Shown here: positions 48,653 through 61,239 of the stretch, piece after piece
Layout of the letters: every line of letters begins with the position of its first letter
How positions within the stretch are numbered: position 1 is the stretch's first letter
Assembly: GCA_021234155.1 (NCBI GenBank)
Contig: JAJEKV010000143.1
Location: 1-64,000, forward strand
DNA: 64,000 nucleotides
Direction: 5' to 3'
Source: Isoetes taiwanensis
Lineage: Eukaryota > Streptophyta > Lycopodiopsida > Isoetales > Isoetaceae
The notes under the pieces: generated by a model
The model's input: the letters and a program-made list of their open reading frames with translations, nothing else
The model's database searches: none
What the model was told of the DNA's origin: nothing
Position numbers and translations under genes: made by a program

Positions 48653-51198
48653 AAAGATTTCTCTATATTTCCTAATGCATTTGATGAGACGATAAGGGAA
48701 AATATATTGGATAGGGTCGGGGCCTTCTACTTTGAATTGCCGTCTGATGGGAATTTGACATGCATACATTCATCTCAATTGGACTATAATGTCATCCGAA
48801 TAGGGTTGAGTTGGCTCTAAACGCCTTGTTAATATCTGACATTCGATGGTACATTTGTTTTGTAGGTTGCAAGTCGTGGGGCGGATCATGTCCTATTTTA
48901 AGTTCTTGCCAATTCTCGTTCATCGTGGTTGGCATGTGCTTAGCAAGTTTTAGGGCAATCTTGATTCTTTTACGCATCCGGATGTGAAACTTGAGCGAGA
49001 ACATGGAACGTCATACATATCATCAAGAAACTTAAGAAACCTTTGAGATCCAAATTAGGGAGAAAAGCAAAATGCTTGCATCATATCTTTTAAAGAAGTA
49101 TGGCCATGTAAATAGTATTAACCAGCGAGAGGGTCATCCGGCAAAGTATATATTGCGTTTTCTAGGCTTAATCAATTTGGATTTGCTTAGGGTTCACTAA
49201 AAGCCTACCAGCCAATCTAGGTGGTCTAGCAAGTGTATATTGCTTATTTTTATCTTTATCCAATTTGGATTTGCTAACACGTTGGCACTATTTATCGAAT
49301 ATTAAGGAAGAGGTCTTTCTTTTTACAATGGCATATCCTTTATATCCGGATGCACAATTTTGCAATATGAGAAGTGAAAACATTTTGCTGCCACTGACCC
49401 AATGAGTAGACGAACGGTAGACGCAAGTGAATGGGAGCATTGATCTGTGCTAAGCTTGAGCTAATCTTTTTCTTTTGAGGCATGTGCCAAAGCTCGGCTG
49501 GTTGATAACTGGTGCCCATGGTGAGCCTAGGATCCCATGCGGGGAATGATTTAAAGAACATCACATTTTTCATGGTGTGTGGCCATTTAATGGTATTTTG
49601 CTTTCGAGGTTGAAAGATTTTGGAGATTGTGGTAAGAACAAATCAATTTGGTATCTATCTATCTAAATGCTCTACTACTAAGACATGCCCTCATTCTCGG
49701 TAGAGATGCGGTAGGATGGCGCTTTGGGGATGTCTCACGGTTGTAAGTTTTAACATACACACTTATTGTAGTCAAGTACCATGTGCTCTCTCACTGTTCT
49801 AGAAGGTTCTTTTATAGTGCAATTCAATTGCAATCCAAATGTTGGATACGAATTATCCTGCAGTGTTTTAGGTTAAATGAAGCATAGGTCTGCTGGCACG
49901 GCAAAGTCTTTTTTTAGAGTTCTAAAGCTTACTAGCTAGAGTTGTAAAACTCAAATGGGATAGCGAAAAGGTGAAAAAAGCTTTTCACTTGACCAAGCTT
50001 GGATTGCCTCTAAAACTTCATAGAGCTAGCAAACAAGAGAGTGCCAAGAATGATATGTCTACTCCCCAACCATGCGTCTTTATATAGAGCGAGCAACATA
50101 AGTGAACCATCATGGTGATCTTTGTATTAAAGAGAGAGAAAATGTTGTAAAAAGAGCTGTTAGAAAGCCAGGGTCTAGAATGAACAAGAACTAAACTAAC
50201 AAGATGAATTTGCCGCAAGGGGTTGCTCGAATGAAAAACAACTTACTCATGGCAGAAGTAGAAGCAACAATATTGTTAAAGGATTCCTAGCAAGCATTCA
50301 AGCTCGCTGGTTTGGGACCTCTAGATCATTTAAGATGATCAATGCATTGCAAGGAAGTTGCAAAATAATGCAAAGAACTAAGTTTCAAAGTATTTTCCCA
50401 AAAATTGAGAAAAGGTAGTCTCATCAAAACTTATGAAAACTTATGCATGGGCACAAGCAATCTTGAATTTGATGTCATTTTAATTCAAACAGGTTCTATA
50501 ATATGCAAAGAACCTATGACCAAAAGTCCACTTCCAAAAAATATGCAAAACTCCCTCAAATTTGAGATCTCGATCAAGTTAAAAAATGGGCAATAGCCCT
50601 GGCAGAATGCAAACTTTTGTAGATCAAGCAAATGCAATCTTTTTTCAATGCTGACATGTGGAGTAGTCTTCTACACACTTGCAAGTCTTGTTCAATAAAA
50701 TATTCAATACGACTTAGAAATCGACTATTTGGCTGATAGACTATGACTTTGCAACAACGATCTAGAACTTGATGTATTATGTTTTTTTTAAGATACTTTC
50801 TCAAGGTTTTTTTCATGAATGACTTGTTTACCCTATGCTTTACACGTGCAAATACCGTTTATGTCTTGAGAAGAAAACAATTGCGATATCCCATAGGTGG
50901 AAAGTGAAAAAAAGAGGCCTAAGGTATAAGAACAAGAAAATAATAAGTGCTTGCATGGGCCTCCACGTGGTGGTCGTCGTTGCCATCCCACATGCTCGGA
51001 GGTACATGCGGCTTTGTTTTTGCCGGTGGTGCTAGGTGGAAAAAAAGTTTAGGTAGAGTTAGAATAAATGGGCTAGTTTTATTAAAAAAGGAAAGAAAAA
51101 GAAAGAAAAATTGCAAGCATCCTAAAAATTTACGAGGTTTGCTCTGGCCTTTGGAAAAGAAAAATTAGAAAATATGGTTTCTTTTTCTTCTTCTTTTT
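48653..51198. other. Unit 3' part, no recognised gene (copy 1)
   Basis: No supported coding sequence. It contains AT-rich DNA, a purine-rich tract near 51.08-51.12 kb and a T/C-rich tract before the retroposon-like end at 51199. Collinear with 61238-63782. Confidence 0.5.
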
Positions 51199-51285
51199 GG
51201 GTTGCCCCTAGGGGGGCAAACCCTCGTTCATGTGGGTTTGTGGGTATATCCAGGTATATGCCGGCATATGCCTAGAATATCTTTG
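51199..51285 (-). repeat. Dispersed retroposon-like 3' end (end of copy 1)
   Basis: On the minus strand the element ends GCAACCC followed by AAAAAGAAG. It shares about 85 bp with the other family members, beginning GGGTTGCCCCTAGGGG on the plus strand. Confidence 0.6.
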
Positions 51286-51450
51286 GTGACCTGCTCCAAG
51301 CCGGGCTGCTTTTATAAACTCTCTGGTCATCCGGGCCCATTCCTTTGAAGGCGTGGCTATGGCGCAGCTCGACCCGCTCAAGTTAGAAGCATAGAAGAAT
51401 CACAGCGAACTATGTGCAGGTGTCGACTCGCAGGAGATCAAGTTTTGGTG

Positions 51451-52548
51451 GTCTTTGATCAAGTGCAGCTGGGATTCATGATGGTTGGACACACCCACGA
51501 TGACATAGATGCCCTATTTGGAAACTACTCTACTCTAATGAGAAGATCAGATGCATTGACTATTCCGAGCTTATGCAACCTGTTCGAGCGATTAGAAGTT
51601 CAAAGGCTCCTTCACCTTACCTTGTGACAGAGGTTCCTGATTGGAAGGAATTCGTGAAAGGTTTTATCCCTGATAAGAAGGACCGTTTATGTTGTCACTT
51701 GGAACCTCTACTCTTCAAGTTTTGCATGAAGGATGGATGGCCACTAATGTCCTACAAGATGAGGCCGGGGCATAGGGAGTGGCTCCTAAAAAGGGAATCG
51801 AATGTGGAAGGAGGATGCCCAAGGTTTACCTATGATTAGAGAGGGTCACCTAAGGTCCTATGACCATATGGGAGCTTGAAAAATATAGGTGCATTAAGAG
51901 CTTCTATTGCCAAGTACATGATGCAGCAAGGCTATTTCTAGAGCTGGCGATAAGTCATGGTCCAACACATATATGAATGAAGTTATTGACTCTTGGTCCA
52001 CCTTTGCTGCGAGTGCTTGGGGACGTGCAGCCCGGTAGAAGCTATCATTGATTTCGGCCCAAAGACCGGCAAAGTCGTTGGAAGAACCCGAAAGAGTGTT
52101 TGTGGATGAGCACATTGAAGCATCTCATTATGTTGGGCCTTTCTGGGTAGACCCAAGAACCCGGTTGAAGTATTCGACCCCTACCAAGATGTCAAGAAAG
52201 GAATGCTCTTGCTAATCGGACCACATGATAACGCCCGGCGTGGATGGCTTTTGCGAAGAGGACCCAATAGAGGACCCTAATCTCCCACATTCTGAAGAGG
52301 TGTTTGTCTCTTGGTTTGAGCACATTGCTAGAATGGGAACCTCATATGCAATGCAAGATAGGGATTCTTTGGAGCAAGAATTGGACCCAATCCTAATGAC
52401 CCGCCACGCTACCAACCTTTGAAAACAATAGACTATGGTTGGGCCGTAGAGACCAGGCCATTGTCGGTGGTGATCCCCAAGTAGTGTTAGGGCTCGGTTG
52501 CAAGAATTAGTGGCTAAAGAAGCTAAGGGCGATGATGAGAACTCTTGA
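51451..52548 (+). pseudogene. DUF7869-like C-terminal part, copy 2
   Basis: Starts at VVFDQVQLGFMMVGHTHDDI and carries an intact VGHTHDDIDALFGNYS, then GFIPDKKDRLCCHLEPLLF, a frame-broken middle, DPIEDPNLPHSEEVFVSWFE and the same D-D-E-N-S stop. The N-terminal part present before 39142 is absent. Thirty bases before 51451 are unrelated to the sequence left of copy 1, marking the junction. Confidence 0.7.
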
Positions 52549-52683
52549 GGTATGCAATGCTCTTTTACATAATTACTATATCATTCATAACATGCAAGTT
52601 ACAATAGACTAGTTATTATTCATTACGCTCTGCGTTTTCATCTCAACACAAGAGCTCTTATACTATACAATGCTAAGCGGTGA

Positions 52684-52924
52684 TTCATTCATCTTGGGAT
52701 CTGTAAGGGCGTGATCCCCGATATCTCATAGCTCATGCTTTCGGGAAGCCAAATCGATCGATCGTAACCGAATTGACGAGAACGCGAATCTCTCGCCAGA
52801 GCTTTTCTTCTTCTTCGGTAGGGATCAAGAAGAAGATGCCCGTCTAGGAAACCAACAAGATCGAGTGGCTCATTGAGCACTTGATCGCCTCGATGTGGTG
52901 AATCGATGAAGGCGAAAAATCCAT
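52684..52924 (-). pseudogene. Small minus-strand gene, copy 2 of the intact paralogue, frame-broken
   Basis: Same start context (CAT at 52922), the same LLLDPYRRR and WLPE.MSYEISGIT segments, but at least two indels move the frame relative to 40387-40623. The damaged positions are at CAG/CG sites. Confidence 0.5.
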
Positions 52925-52955
52925 GGGAGAAGAATGAACTTTAGCCCCGGTGAGA

Positions 52956-52966
52956 AGCTTTTATAG
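52956..52966 (-). promoter_or_regulatory. TATA box, copy 2 of the small gene
   Basis: CTATAAAAGCT on the minus strand, identical to copy 1. Confidence 0.4.
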
Positions 52967-53339
52967 TGAAGTAGAATTATTGAGGTGAATTATTGGGCTT
53001 GACTTCCGGCCATTATTGCTCGTGTATAAGACCGTTGTATAAATACAAGTATAATACATCTTTCATATGGATATATGTATGCTTTTAAAACGTGTGCTTG
53101 AGTAATTCAGGTGTGGTTGAAATTAGGAACCGCTGCGGATATCTTTGGAAGTCGAATAGCACACCCTTACACTACATTCAGTGCGATACATCAAACAATA
53201 TTCATTGTGGTATTATATCCTTACATAGTTTATAGGTGCTGATCAGTTTATAGGTGATTATTATATCAGTAGTCATCACTGATAACATTGATTGTAATAC
53301 ATACTTCATAGATACTCATACATCACTAATAACATTGAT

Positions 53340-56300
53340 TCACTCATCATCAACATCAAAGCTCGTGATGCCATTCGGCTCATAGATCTCTTGATCAGGA
53401 AGCCAGTAAATGTGGACTTTAACACTAGTGTTGTGTATAAGGGCGAATATTCGCTAGAAGGCGAATATTCCAGAATTTGAAAAAAAAATTAGACGAAAGT
53501 TGAGTAGGTTCAAAAAGAGGGGAGAAAAAAAAAATTAGCCAATCTTTTCGACGAACTTCTGCCTCCAGCCTAGGGTTCGCCTACTCTGCGAATCTTGAAA
53601 GGGAGACTTTAGCCAGATTTTTGGCGCCTTGGAGGATCGAGTAATCTGCATTCGCCATTACTATTCTGATCGTTCTAGAAAAACAAAGAGTTTCGGCCCA
53701 GCTTACAGAGCCGTCAGTTGAAGTTTTGGAACTTTGTTATCTTCAAGGTTTTAGCATCACGGAGACTTAAAGTTTGAAATAAAAGTAAGTTTGAAACACA
53801 GGTAAGACTGCTCATTCCTGGCATAAAACTTAATCGCTTTCCCATGCCAAATCAGAATTGGGTGTTTTGGCTTTGCAAGGCTTCTGCTTACATTTGTGCC
53901 ACATTTGTTTTAAGTGGAGGTTGCGTATTTGAGGAATACTAGTATCTTTGCTGTTAAGGGTGGGTAAATAAGAAGAGTCATCATTTCCTTCTAAGCACCA
54001 GAGACGAGAAGGGAGAAAAGTTATGTTTGACGAGAACAAAGAGCTCTGTTACAGTAGATGGAAAGGTTAAAATGGTATCTTCTAAAGCTGAGTGTTGGAG
54101 TGGCAAACAACATTAGCACCAATTTTAAATAAGTAATCTTCCTTTAGCATTATTCTTTAGTGTACCAAGTTGGTTTCTAATTTAGTACCTCCCTTGTAAA
54201 CTGAACTTTTGGATGCTTCATCAGAAAAGCGACGGCCATGTCTATAGTTATTCTATCTATAGGGTTTATCTGTGAGCCAGTTTTGCATATAGCAATTTCC
54301 TCTATCTCCTTGTCTTTGATCTTGGACGTTTCTTGAAATCATCAAATCTCATGACACTACATTTGGATCTTGCAGATTCTTCACATAGAACTGGAGCATG
54401 AAAAAAGGTCATGCCAGAATAATTGACGGCAGCTGTCACAAAGGATATTAGGTAATGTTATTTTTATTCTGGTTGCTCACTTGCATATGATCATTTTGGT
54501 GGTAGCATTTCTTTGAATTTATAATATTGTTTGAAGTTTCCTCGTATATTTGCTCATAAACTATTGCAATGTTATATTCAGGTATGAAACTATTCAGGTA
54601 TAAAAGCTTTTCTTCATATTTTGATATCTTGGTCCGAAAATAAATCCCCTAACATCTATCTGGTCCGCAGATAATGTTGGGAAGGAGTTTTAAGGTATAT
54701 TGACAAATTCTTAGAAGAGCAATTATCAAGAATACAAGCATTATATGTTGCAAAAGACACTTAGCTTTATGCTCTTTAATTTAGATTAATTTATCTTGTC
54801 ATTTTGCACTGTATATTAACTTAGATTAATTTATCTTGTCATTTTGCACTGCATATTTGACTCCAGTATGATATAAACTAAATTGCTTTACTGTTGTTTA
54901 AGATGATAAAGATGACTTATATGAGCTGACAAGATCATAGAGTTGGATGCATGAGAGCTATTCTTAGACCTGAATTTCAGAGTTAGCTTAAGGCTTGCTA
55001 CATCCAGAGAGGAACTTCATGGAAATGGAGGGTTTCATTTTAGCAGTAGCAAATTAGATATGTTCATCCTCTCAATCATTCTTTGGTGGCTTGCAGATCC
55101 TCGTCATTGGAAAAGCAATCTCTATGAGATAAAGGTACATCTTGCATGTTAGGATGATGATTATGTAGTCATCACTATTTAAATTCCGAATATTATCAGT
55201 AATATGTACACTATCATGTTACATACATTAATCAAGCATAAAAACTGATGGAGATTAAATGCACGAGGCTTGGTGTGGTAAAATTTTAGAATCTCTCTCC
55301 TAAGGTGATTTATTTGTGTCAATGTTTTAGTATTAGTTTTAAACCAAGCATGTCTACTATCACTAAGAATGTGTATTTTCTTTCAACAATATTCAGGTAT
55401 GAAACTATTTGTGCTTGCAGCTGAGACTTTCATCATTGTATAACTATAAAGGCAGCTGTAAGAACTTGGGTACTTTAAAAAAAGGATTATGCAGTATGTC
55501 CATGAAATGAACTGACTTCAAGCTTCAAGTTGTGAACAGTGGTTTAAATTGGTGAATATACACAGCTAAGCTATATATCTCGTTATAGATTAAAATGGGG
55601 ATGTAATAAAGATGATAAACTTTCTGAAACCAGCAAAATAAAAGATAATGCGCGGTGGTAATATGTTTAAACCACGGTATATTCTTGGTTGAAATTCTTG
55701 CTGATAGTGGAGAGCAATTTTTGGCTTTTAAACTAATTATAACAACGTTAGGGAGCATGCATACAAATTATAAATTGCCTTTGACCACAAGCCTATGAGA
55801 CAAATTGAATATTTAAAAAAAATGGATGGTTAGGCTGAAAAGTGAGGATGTTAAGACAACATCTTGAGTTGATGTGACTTTTGTATAGATGTGATCAACA
55901 TTTCCATGCTATTTGTTTTGACCTAATTGATTTGTAAAGTTATGGACCTTTATATGTTGTGTTGGATTGTTCTTAGGCTGAGCATTGCTAAATTGTGGAA
56001 AAGGCGTGTTTTGTAGTATTTAAAGATCAGCAATGGAGTAGTTTCAAATTCTTGTTCCATGTTCATACGAACTAAGTGGCACCATTGTTCCACTTCATGC
56101 AAGTTCATGGTTGTGCTCGATGTTTTTTATTTTTAGTAGGAGCTATTTTTTAAATCTCAATACGTAGTGATTAGGATGCGCCTAACGAACATTTGTTCAA
56201 TTTGGCGCATTTGTTGTGAATGATGGCCTTTAATAAAGATTCGTTTTATATATGATAAAGTTTCGCCAAGCTGGCGAATCTCATTTGACTAATATTCGCC

Positions 56301-56513
56301 AAAATTTCTACATTTTGTAAGGCTAAGAAAAAATTAGACACAACACTATTTAACACGAGTGAGCTTCCTGCAAGCACTAGCAGGACCATCAGCCTTAGAT
56401 TGGAGCCATGGATCAAGACTAACACCATTTCTTGCGCATTCATTCAGATCGTTGTAGCTCAAGTAGCACCTGAAAGATCGGATGTGCTCTGGACGAGGCA
56501 TCGTGGAAGCCAT
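53340..56513 (-). pseudogene. Small minus-strand gene split by the hAT-like element (copy 2)
   Basis: The 5' part starts at the ATG at 56513 and runs to LTRVK at the TTTAACAC at 56349. The 3' part (53425-53340) carries VHIYWLPDQEIYE and the acidic end. The junctions are the same as in copy 1, so the insertion predates the unit duplication. Confidence 0.7.
53426..56348. mobile_element. hAT-like DNA transposon (copy 2, 2,923 bp)
   Basis: The same TAGTGTTGTGT ends and TTTAACAC duplication (53418-53425 and 56349-56356) as the 3,717-bp copy. The 790-bp segment is missing. No transposase recognised. Confidence 0.82.
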
Positions 56514-56939
56514 GGAAGATGAATGATCTCTACCCCCGAGTCGAGTTATTTTTATAGTCGGGTGAAATTATTGTAGTGAATTATTGGTGTAGAATATAGG
56601 GCCATTATTGAGCTTCTATTGTATCATGTACGCGTACAAGTATGACACATAATTTGTATGTATATGTGTATGTTAATTACCTCATGTTTGTTGGGCTCGA
56701 GAACTAGGTGAAAGTATTCGTGCTTGAGCAAATAAGGTGTGCTTAAAATTCTCAAAATTGCCTTATTTTATCCAATTAATGAAATCATGCTTTGCAGTTT
56801 GAGTAAATTATACGATTTCCTGGATTGAGAGAGACTACAAACGTACTTCTAGGTCAATTAACATTCAGATGCTTGTTTCTAGAGCCATTATCTAATGTTC
56901 GATCTTAATCTCTCATTTTGCTTTTGTTTTTCTGAGCAG

Positions 56940-58253
56940 GACTCACATAGTCCAAGTACTATTGTTACCCATGGGATACAGAAGGAAGCAGTAGGCTGTG
57001 TTTGCAGCAGGGTAGCCCTTAAGCCCAAATTTTCATAGGTGTAATTTAGAATATGAGGCGAATCTTAGCTTTTTTCGATTAGTTATGTTGGCGATTTTGT
57101 CTCGGGCTTCAATTTGAGTTGTAGCAACCTTGGCGAATCTTTCATCCATCAACCGATGGAATATATACTTTTTTCTCAAGATATCTAGGTGCATAAACCC
57201 TAGATTTCTACCACGATATTTAACATCATCCGTCACCAATTTGAAGAGTCTGATCATGTCATAAGGATGTCTGTACAACAACTGAATTGAGCAGTTGATG
57301 ATTAAAATACAGAAGACAAACAATCATATACATCATGTATTACATAGATTGGTTGCACGCAGATAGAAATAATCATGACAACAAAAAATAGAAAAAATTA
57401 ATAGCCAAGATAAGGTATGGTTGCTCTAAAATGTAAGAAAATCAATTCCTTCATAACCAAATCAAGAGGGCAAGTATTCTGATAAAATAAGTAAGCAAAC
57501 CAACTATACTAGTCTACAACATCTCCCATATCTTTATCTGATTTTAGATCTCAATAGCTCCACATTAAGGGCTAAACAACAACAAGTACACAAACTTAGC
57601 CCAGGCATAATTGCATATTATGGGTGGGCAGGCACAAACCGATTTGATTTCAGTCATCTTTTTAAGATTGGATAAACAACAGACTAAAAGCAAAAATACT
57701 CTAGGATTGCATACCTAGATGTTGGTGCCGGATCATGAAATCCATGTAACATGCATGGTTTTTCCCTCCCCTCCCCTTTTTCCCTTGAGGTAAACGGCAA
57801 TTCAAAAACTCACCAAGAATAGAATTAGTTATTAATTTTACATGATTTTTGGGGGTTAAGGGGCGATTTTAGAATAATTACCAAAAATAAAACTCACATG
57901 GGGGCGAATCCAAGAATCCATCATTTAGTGACGTAGGCTAACTTATGAATGGAAAGAGAAAATTTCGTAGACAAGGTGGCGATATTTTATTAACACCACT
58001 CCTAATTGATCCTACTCAACAATAGTGAAAAAAAATGCAAATGTCCAAAAAAATAGCCTTTTGGCGATATTTCGAGCTTAAGGGCTACCCTGGTTTGTAG
58101 TTGTTGGACGCTACACGATTCGATCTTCCTACTGTTCATACAAGTGAAACCTCAGGTCTTTAACGGTGGAGTCACCATTGGCAGGCTCATTGCAGGTATC
58201 AATTACAGCCAGCCATTAAAACAAAAATGGAGTGGCACGGCTGGCATAAGCTT
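56940..58253 (+). pseudogene. OEP80/Toc75-V-like exon fragment, copy 2, split by a hAT-like element
   Basis: The stretch ACTCACATAGTCC... continues across a 1,085-bp insertion to KPQVFNGGVTIGRLIAGINY, Q-P-L-K-Q-K-W and SGTAGISFQ. This copy is the better guide to the family because fewer bases are missing. The second half matches the plastid outer-envelope Omp85 protein OEP80 in the F-N-G-G and W-x-G-T-x-G pattern. Confidence 0.42.
57008..58092. mobile_element. hAT-like non-autonomous element, 1,085 bp, copy 2 only
   Basis: Perfect 17-bp terminal inverted repeats, CAGGGTAGCCCTTAAGC at 57008-57024 and its complement at 58076-58092. The 8-bp flanks GTTTGCAG (57000-57007) and GTTTGTAG (58093-58100) differ at one base and fit a hAT target duplication. 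Tandem copy 1 has the empty site near 45.50 kb. A 96-codon minus-strand frame near the left end shows no known domain. Confidence 0.9.
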
Positions 58254-58680
58254 TCAGGTTCAATAAATAGATATAGAGCTCTTAATTCTCAATTAATTAG
58301 CATTGATGTTTAAGACCTGGAATGAGACTTGGAATATATTTCAGATAGCTAGAGCTTGAGATGATCACGGAAAATCCAAAACTATTGGTAGTTATGGCTG
58401 GCCCTTACCTTTAGCTCTGTTATAAATTGGCTAAGTTGAGATGGAATTTCAGTTTGACATTGCATAGGTTTCACATTCTATTTCAGTGGAAAAGCATGTG
58501 ATGTGTTAATTGGTAAACTGTAAATTCTTTACACAGAGTTCATTGATTATGGTTCCTCTCAGGCATTGAATCTAATCTTTCTTTTTGGTTTTCTGTTCAT
58601 CTAGTTTTTTCTTGGCTTTTACAACTTGTTTTAAACAGAAAACAAGGGTTGCCAGTTGCACCAGAATGGCGTTTCTTTAA

Positions 58681-58863
58681 TTGAATAGCTATGCGTTAGA
58701 AGATGGCATAGTTGTACCAGCAGATGAACTAACAGTCCTGATCTATGTTGTAGGTGTTCTCACACCCTTTATGCAGCATCCCAAGCAATCACAGTGGCAA
58801 GCAGCTAAAAGAGTTTTTCATTACCTAAAGGGTGCTCTTTATTACAGTTCAACTGGTACTTGA
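58681..58863 (+). pseudogene. Copia retrotransposon RT-end fragment, copy 2
   Basis: Contains VGVLTPFMQHPKQSQWQAAK followed by RVFHYLKGALYYSSTG, the well-conserved stretch between reverse transcriptase and RNase H of Ty1/copia polyproteins. It is an isolated fragment with a stop directly after it and no LTRs nearby. Confidence 0.8.
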
Positions 58864-58872
58864 AGCTTTATT

Positions 58873-58955
58873 GGGTTGCCCCTAGGGGGGCAAGCCCTCG
58901 TTTGTGTGGGTTTATGGCATATTTCAGGTATATGCCAGAAATATGCCATGACTGC
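58873..58955 (-). repeat. Dispersed retroposon-like 3' end (copy 2, internal)
   Basis: GGGTTGCCCCTAGGGGGGCA followed by AGCCCTCGTTT and the GGGTTTATGGCATATTT series. Collinear with 46279-46355. Confidence 0.55.
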
Positions 58956-59048
58956 TAAAAACTTACTATAGGGTGTAAATGCGCGCTCGCCGTTGTTGGT
59001 GCGTAGCCAGTTTGGAAACCGGCTAACCGTTTGTCTCATTCATTCTGG

Positions 59049-59435
59049 CGCCCTTCTCTTTGGAGCCTCGGGTTTCACAGGTATCTCTATGGCGAGCACG
59101 TGGTTAAGGCTTGTGTGGAGGCGAGGGGATTGATTATTTGGACATTACGGGGAGCCCGAGTTTATGGAAAGAATGGAAGCCGCGTATCATTCCAAGGCTT
59201 TCGAAAATGGTTCCCTGGTTATGATAGTATACCGCTAAGGCCGGGTTTAATCTTCAACGCCAGGGCAATGGGTTCCTCCATCCGTGCCCAACAGGTGTGG
59301 ATTCTTACTTAGTGCTACATTCTTCCGGAAGAATACGAGGCAACATTGGGACTTATGAGTCACTTTGTGCTAGGAATTGCCGGTGCTTCGTGAAGATGCC
59401 AGCAGCAGCTATAGAGGCGAATAATCAGTTCCAAG
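59049..59435 (+). pseudogene. Saccharopine-dehydrogenase-like (SCCPDH) gene fragment, copy 2
   Basis: Reads LLFGASGFTG, EHVVKACVEAR, YLDIT/GEPEFMERMEAAYHSKAF, YDSIP, FNARQWVPPS-like, SYLVLHSSGRIRGNIGTYES and KMPAAAIEANNQF in changing frames. Same internal deletion as copy 1. Family known as SCCPDH-like Rossmann oxidoreductases; this copy cannot encode a complete enzyme. Confidence 0.75.
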
Positions 59436-59544
59436 TTTCTAGTGAGTATATGCCAATGAGTTTTTCTATGTTGTCCTCGGCTTATCCATTTTCACATTTC
59501 AATTTGTCTCTCGGTTGCAAGCCTAAATTTTCTTTGAAGATAGA

Positions 59545-61237
59545 AGGACAACATGGGCGGGTATGTTGGTATAGCAAACATGGTGACATGTAGCACTTGA
59601 AGTATTTGATAGGACACATGAACGAGACATGTTTACGGACAACGATGGTTTCAGGTTATGCCCAAAGATGGGATGACAAGAAGGCAATAGTTCTTTTATG
59701 CAAATGCAAACTCGAGGGGGTCGGTTTCGACAAGGTTACATATGTAAGCATTCTAAGTGCATGTGCAAGTGAAGAATCACTTCCATGGGGCCAACGCATA
59801 CATGCTTGCATCATAAGAGCTGGTGTTGAGTCACATGTCTTTGTGAACAATGCTCTTATTGGCATGTATGCAAGATGCGGTTTACTCAAGTTTCTTATGG
59901 GGTGTTTAATCGGATGCCCGCGGGATGGGATATCATGGAATGCTATGCTTTTAAACTTACGGTTGTTATTGTCATGATCATGAATCCATCATGCTATTTA
60001 ATGTCATGCACCGCTGCTTGGCACGAAACCGCACAAAGTGGCATATGTAAGCATTTTTAATGCATGTGCTAATACAAAAAGTCTAGGGTTAGGCAAACAC
60101 CGCACTCTCAACTTCAAAATTTTGAATTGCAACCTGATATCTTTGTGAGTACTTTGCACTTATTGACATGTATACCAAATGTGGTAGCACTAAAGATGCT
60201 TGTGAAGTGTTCAAAGAAGATGTGCATGCGTGACATAGTCACTTGGAATTCTGCTATTTCAGCCTATGCTTTGTATGGAAATATTGCTGACATCTTTAGT
60301 TTATTTGGTCAAATGCAAGATGATGGTTTAAGACCGGATGGAGTAACTTATACTAGCGCTTTGAGTGCATGTGCGGTGCATGCGCACTAGGGTACATTCA
60401 TGCGCACCTCATTAAGGGTCAACTGAAATTAGATACCACCATTAGCAACATCATTATAGGCATGTATTATAAGTGTGGAGCAATGCGGTATGCCAGTTTA
60501 GAGTTTGATAAGATTCATGTGCGAAGTATAGTCTCATGGGCTACAATCATTCAGGATATGCGGGCATGGTGATGGTGGTGAAGCCCTCAAGCTTTTGAGC
60601 AAATGCAGGATGATGGCTTCCAGCCAGGATAAGTATACATATGTAGGTGTCTTGAATGTGTCTTTGGTTCAGGATCTCTAGAATTGGGTAGGCATATTCA
60701 CACACACCTATTACATGCTAAAGTTGAGCTAGATATTTTTGTCTGAAATGCACTCATTGACATGTATGCTAAATCTTGGGGGCATTGAAGAAGCCCATCA
60801 AGTATTCAGTGGGATGCCTTCGCACAAGATATAGTATCATGGACTTACGTTATAGCGGGATATGCACAACATGGAGATGCTAATCAAGCCCTTTTGCTTT
60901 TTAAGGAAATGGAAATTCATGGTGTCAAGCCGGACAACATAGCATTTCTTCCCCTACTTCGTCGCGTGCTACATGGGACTTGTTGATTTAGGGCGTAAAC
61001 ACTTTGATTCCATGAGCTGCATTCATGGTATCCAACCATCAAAAGAGCACTACGCCTTGTATGATAGACCTTCTTGGTCGTCGTATGCGTTGCACGAGGC
61101 AAAAAGAATTCCTTTATGCAATGCCTTTCAAGCCCGATACAATAGTTTGGATGGCCTTTCTTGGTGCTTGTAAAATCCATGGGAATGTGGAGCTGGCCGA
61201 GAGTCTTTGTAGAAGTAATTCTGAAATTGGGGCATAG
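59545..61237 (+). pseudogene. PPR protein of the PLS/E class, frame-broken (copy 2)
   Basis: Longest frames are 59597-59977, 60127-60390, 60369-60572 and 61025-61237. Repeats include VTYVSILSACASEESLPWGQ, RIHACIIRAGVESHVFVNNA, DIVTWNSAISAYALYGNIAD and an E-type end with PFKPDTIVWMAFLGACKIHG. A 9-bp segment (GGGGAAAGC near 47.8 kb in copy 1) is lost near 60.39 kb. The CACTAGGG frame break at the same place is shared by both copies, so at least one break predates duplication. Confidence 0.85.
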
Positions 61238-61239
61238 GA

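Larger units (their letters stand above)
39142..51450. repeat. 12.3-kb tandem unit, copy 1
   Basis: From GTCTTTGATCAAGTGCA at 39142 the sequence matches 51451 onward, collinear to the window end. The match in copy 1 runs at least to 51420 (AACTATGTGCAGG), which corresponds to position 64000. Apart from two large indels the copies are highly similar, with scattered small changes. The left border lies inside the DUF7869-like gene. No direct or inverted terminal repeats typical of a transposon bound the unit. Confidence 0.92.

Noticed and set aside
51199-51420. Helitron 3' end at the palindrome
   Set aside because: A hairpin is present, but it is not followed by CTRR, and an A-run follows instead. 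Insertion between A and T could not be shown.
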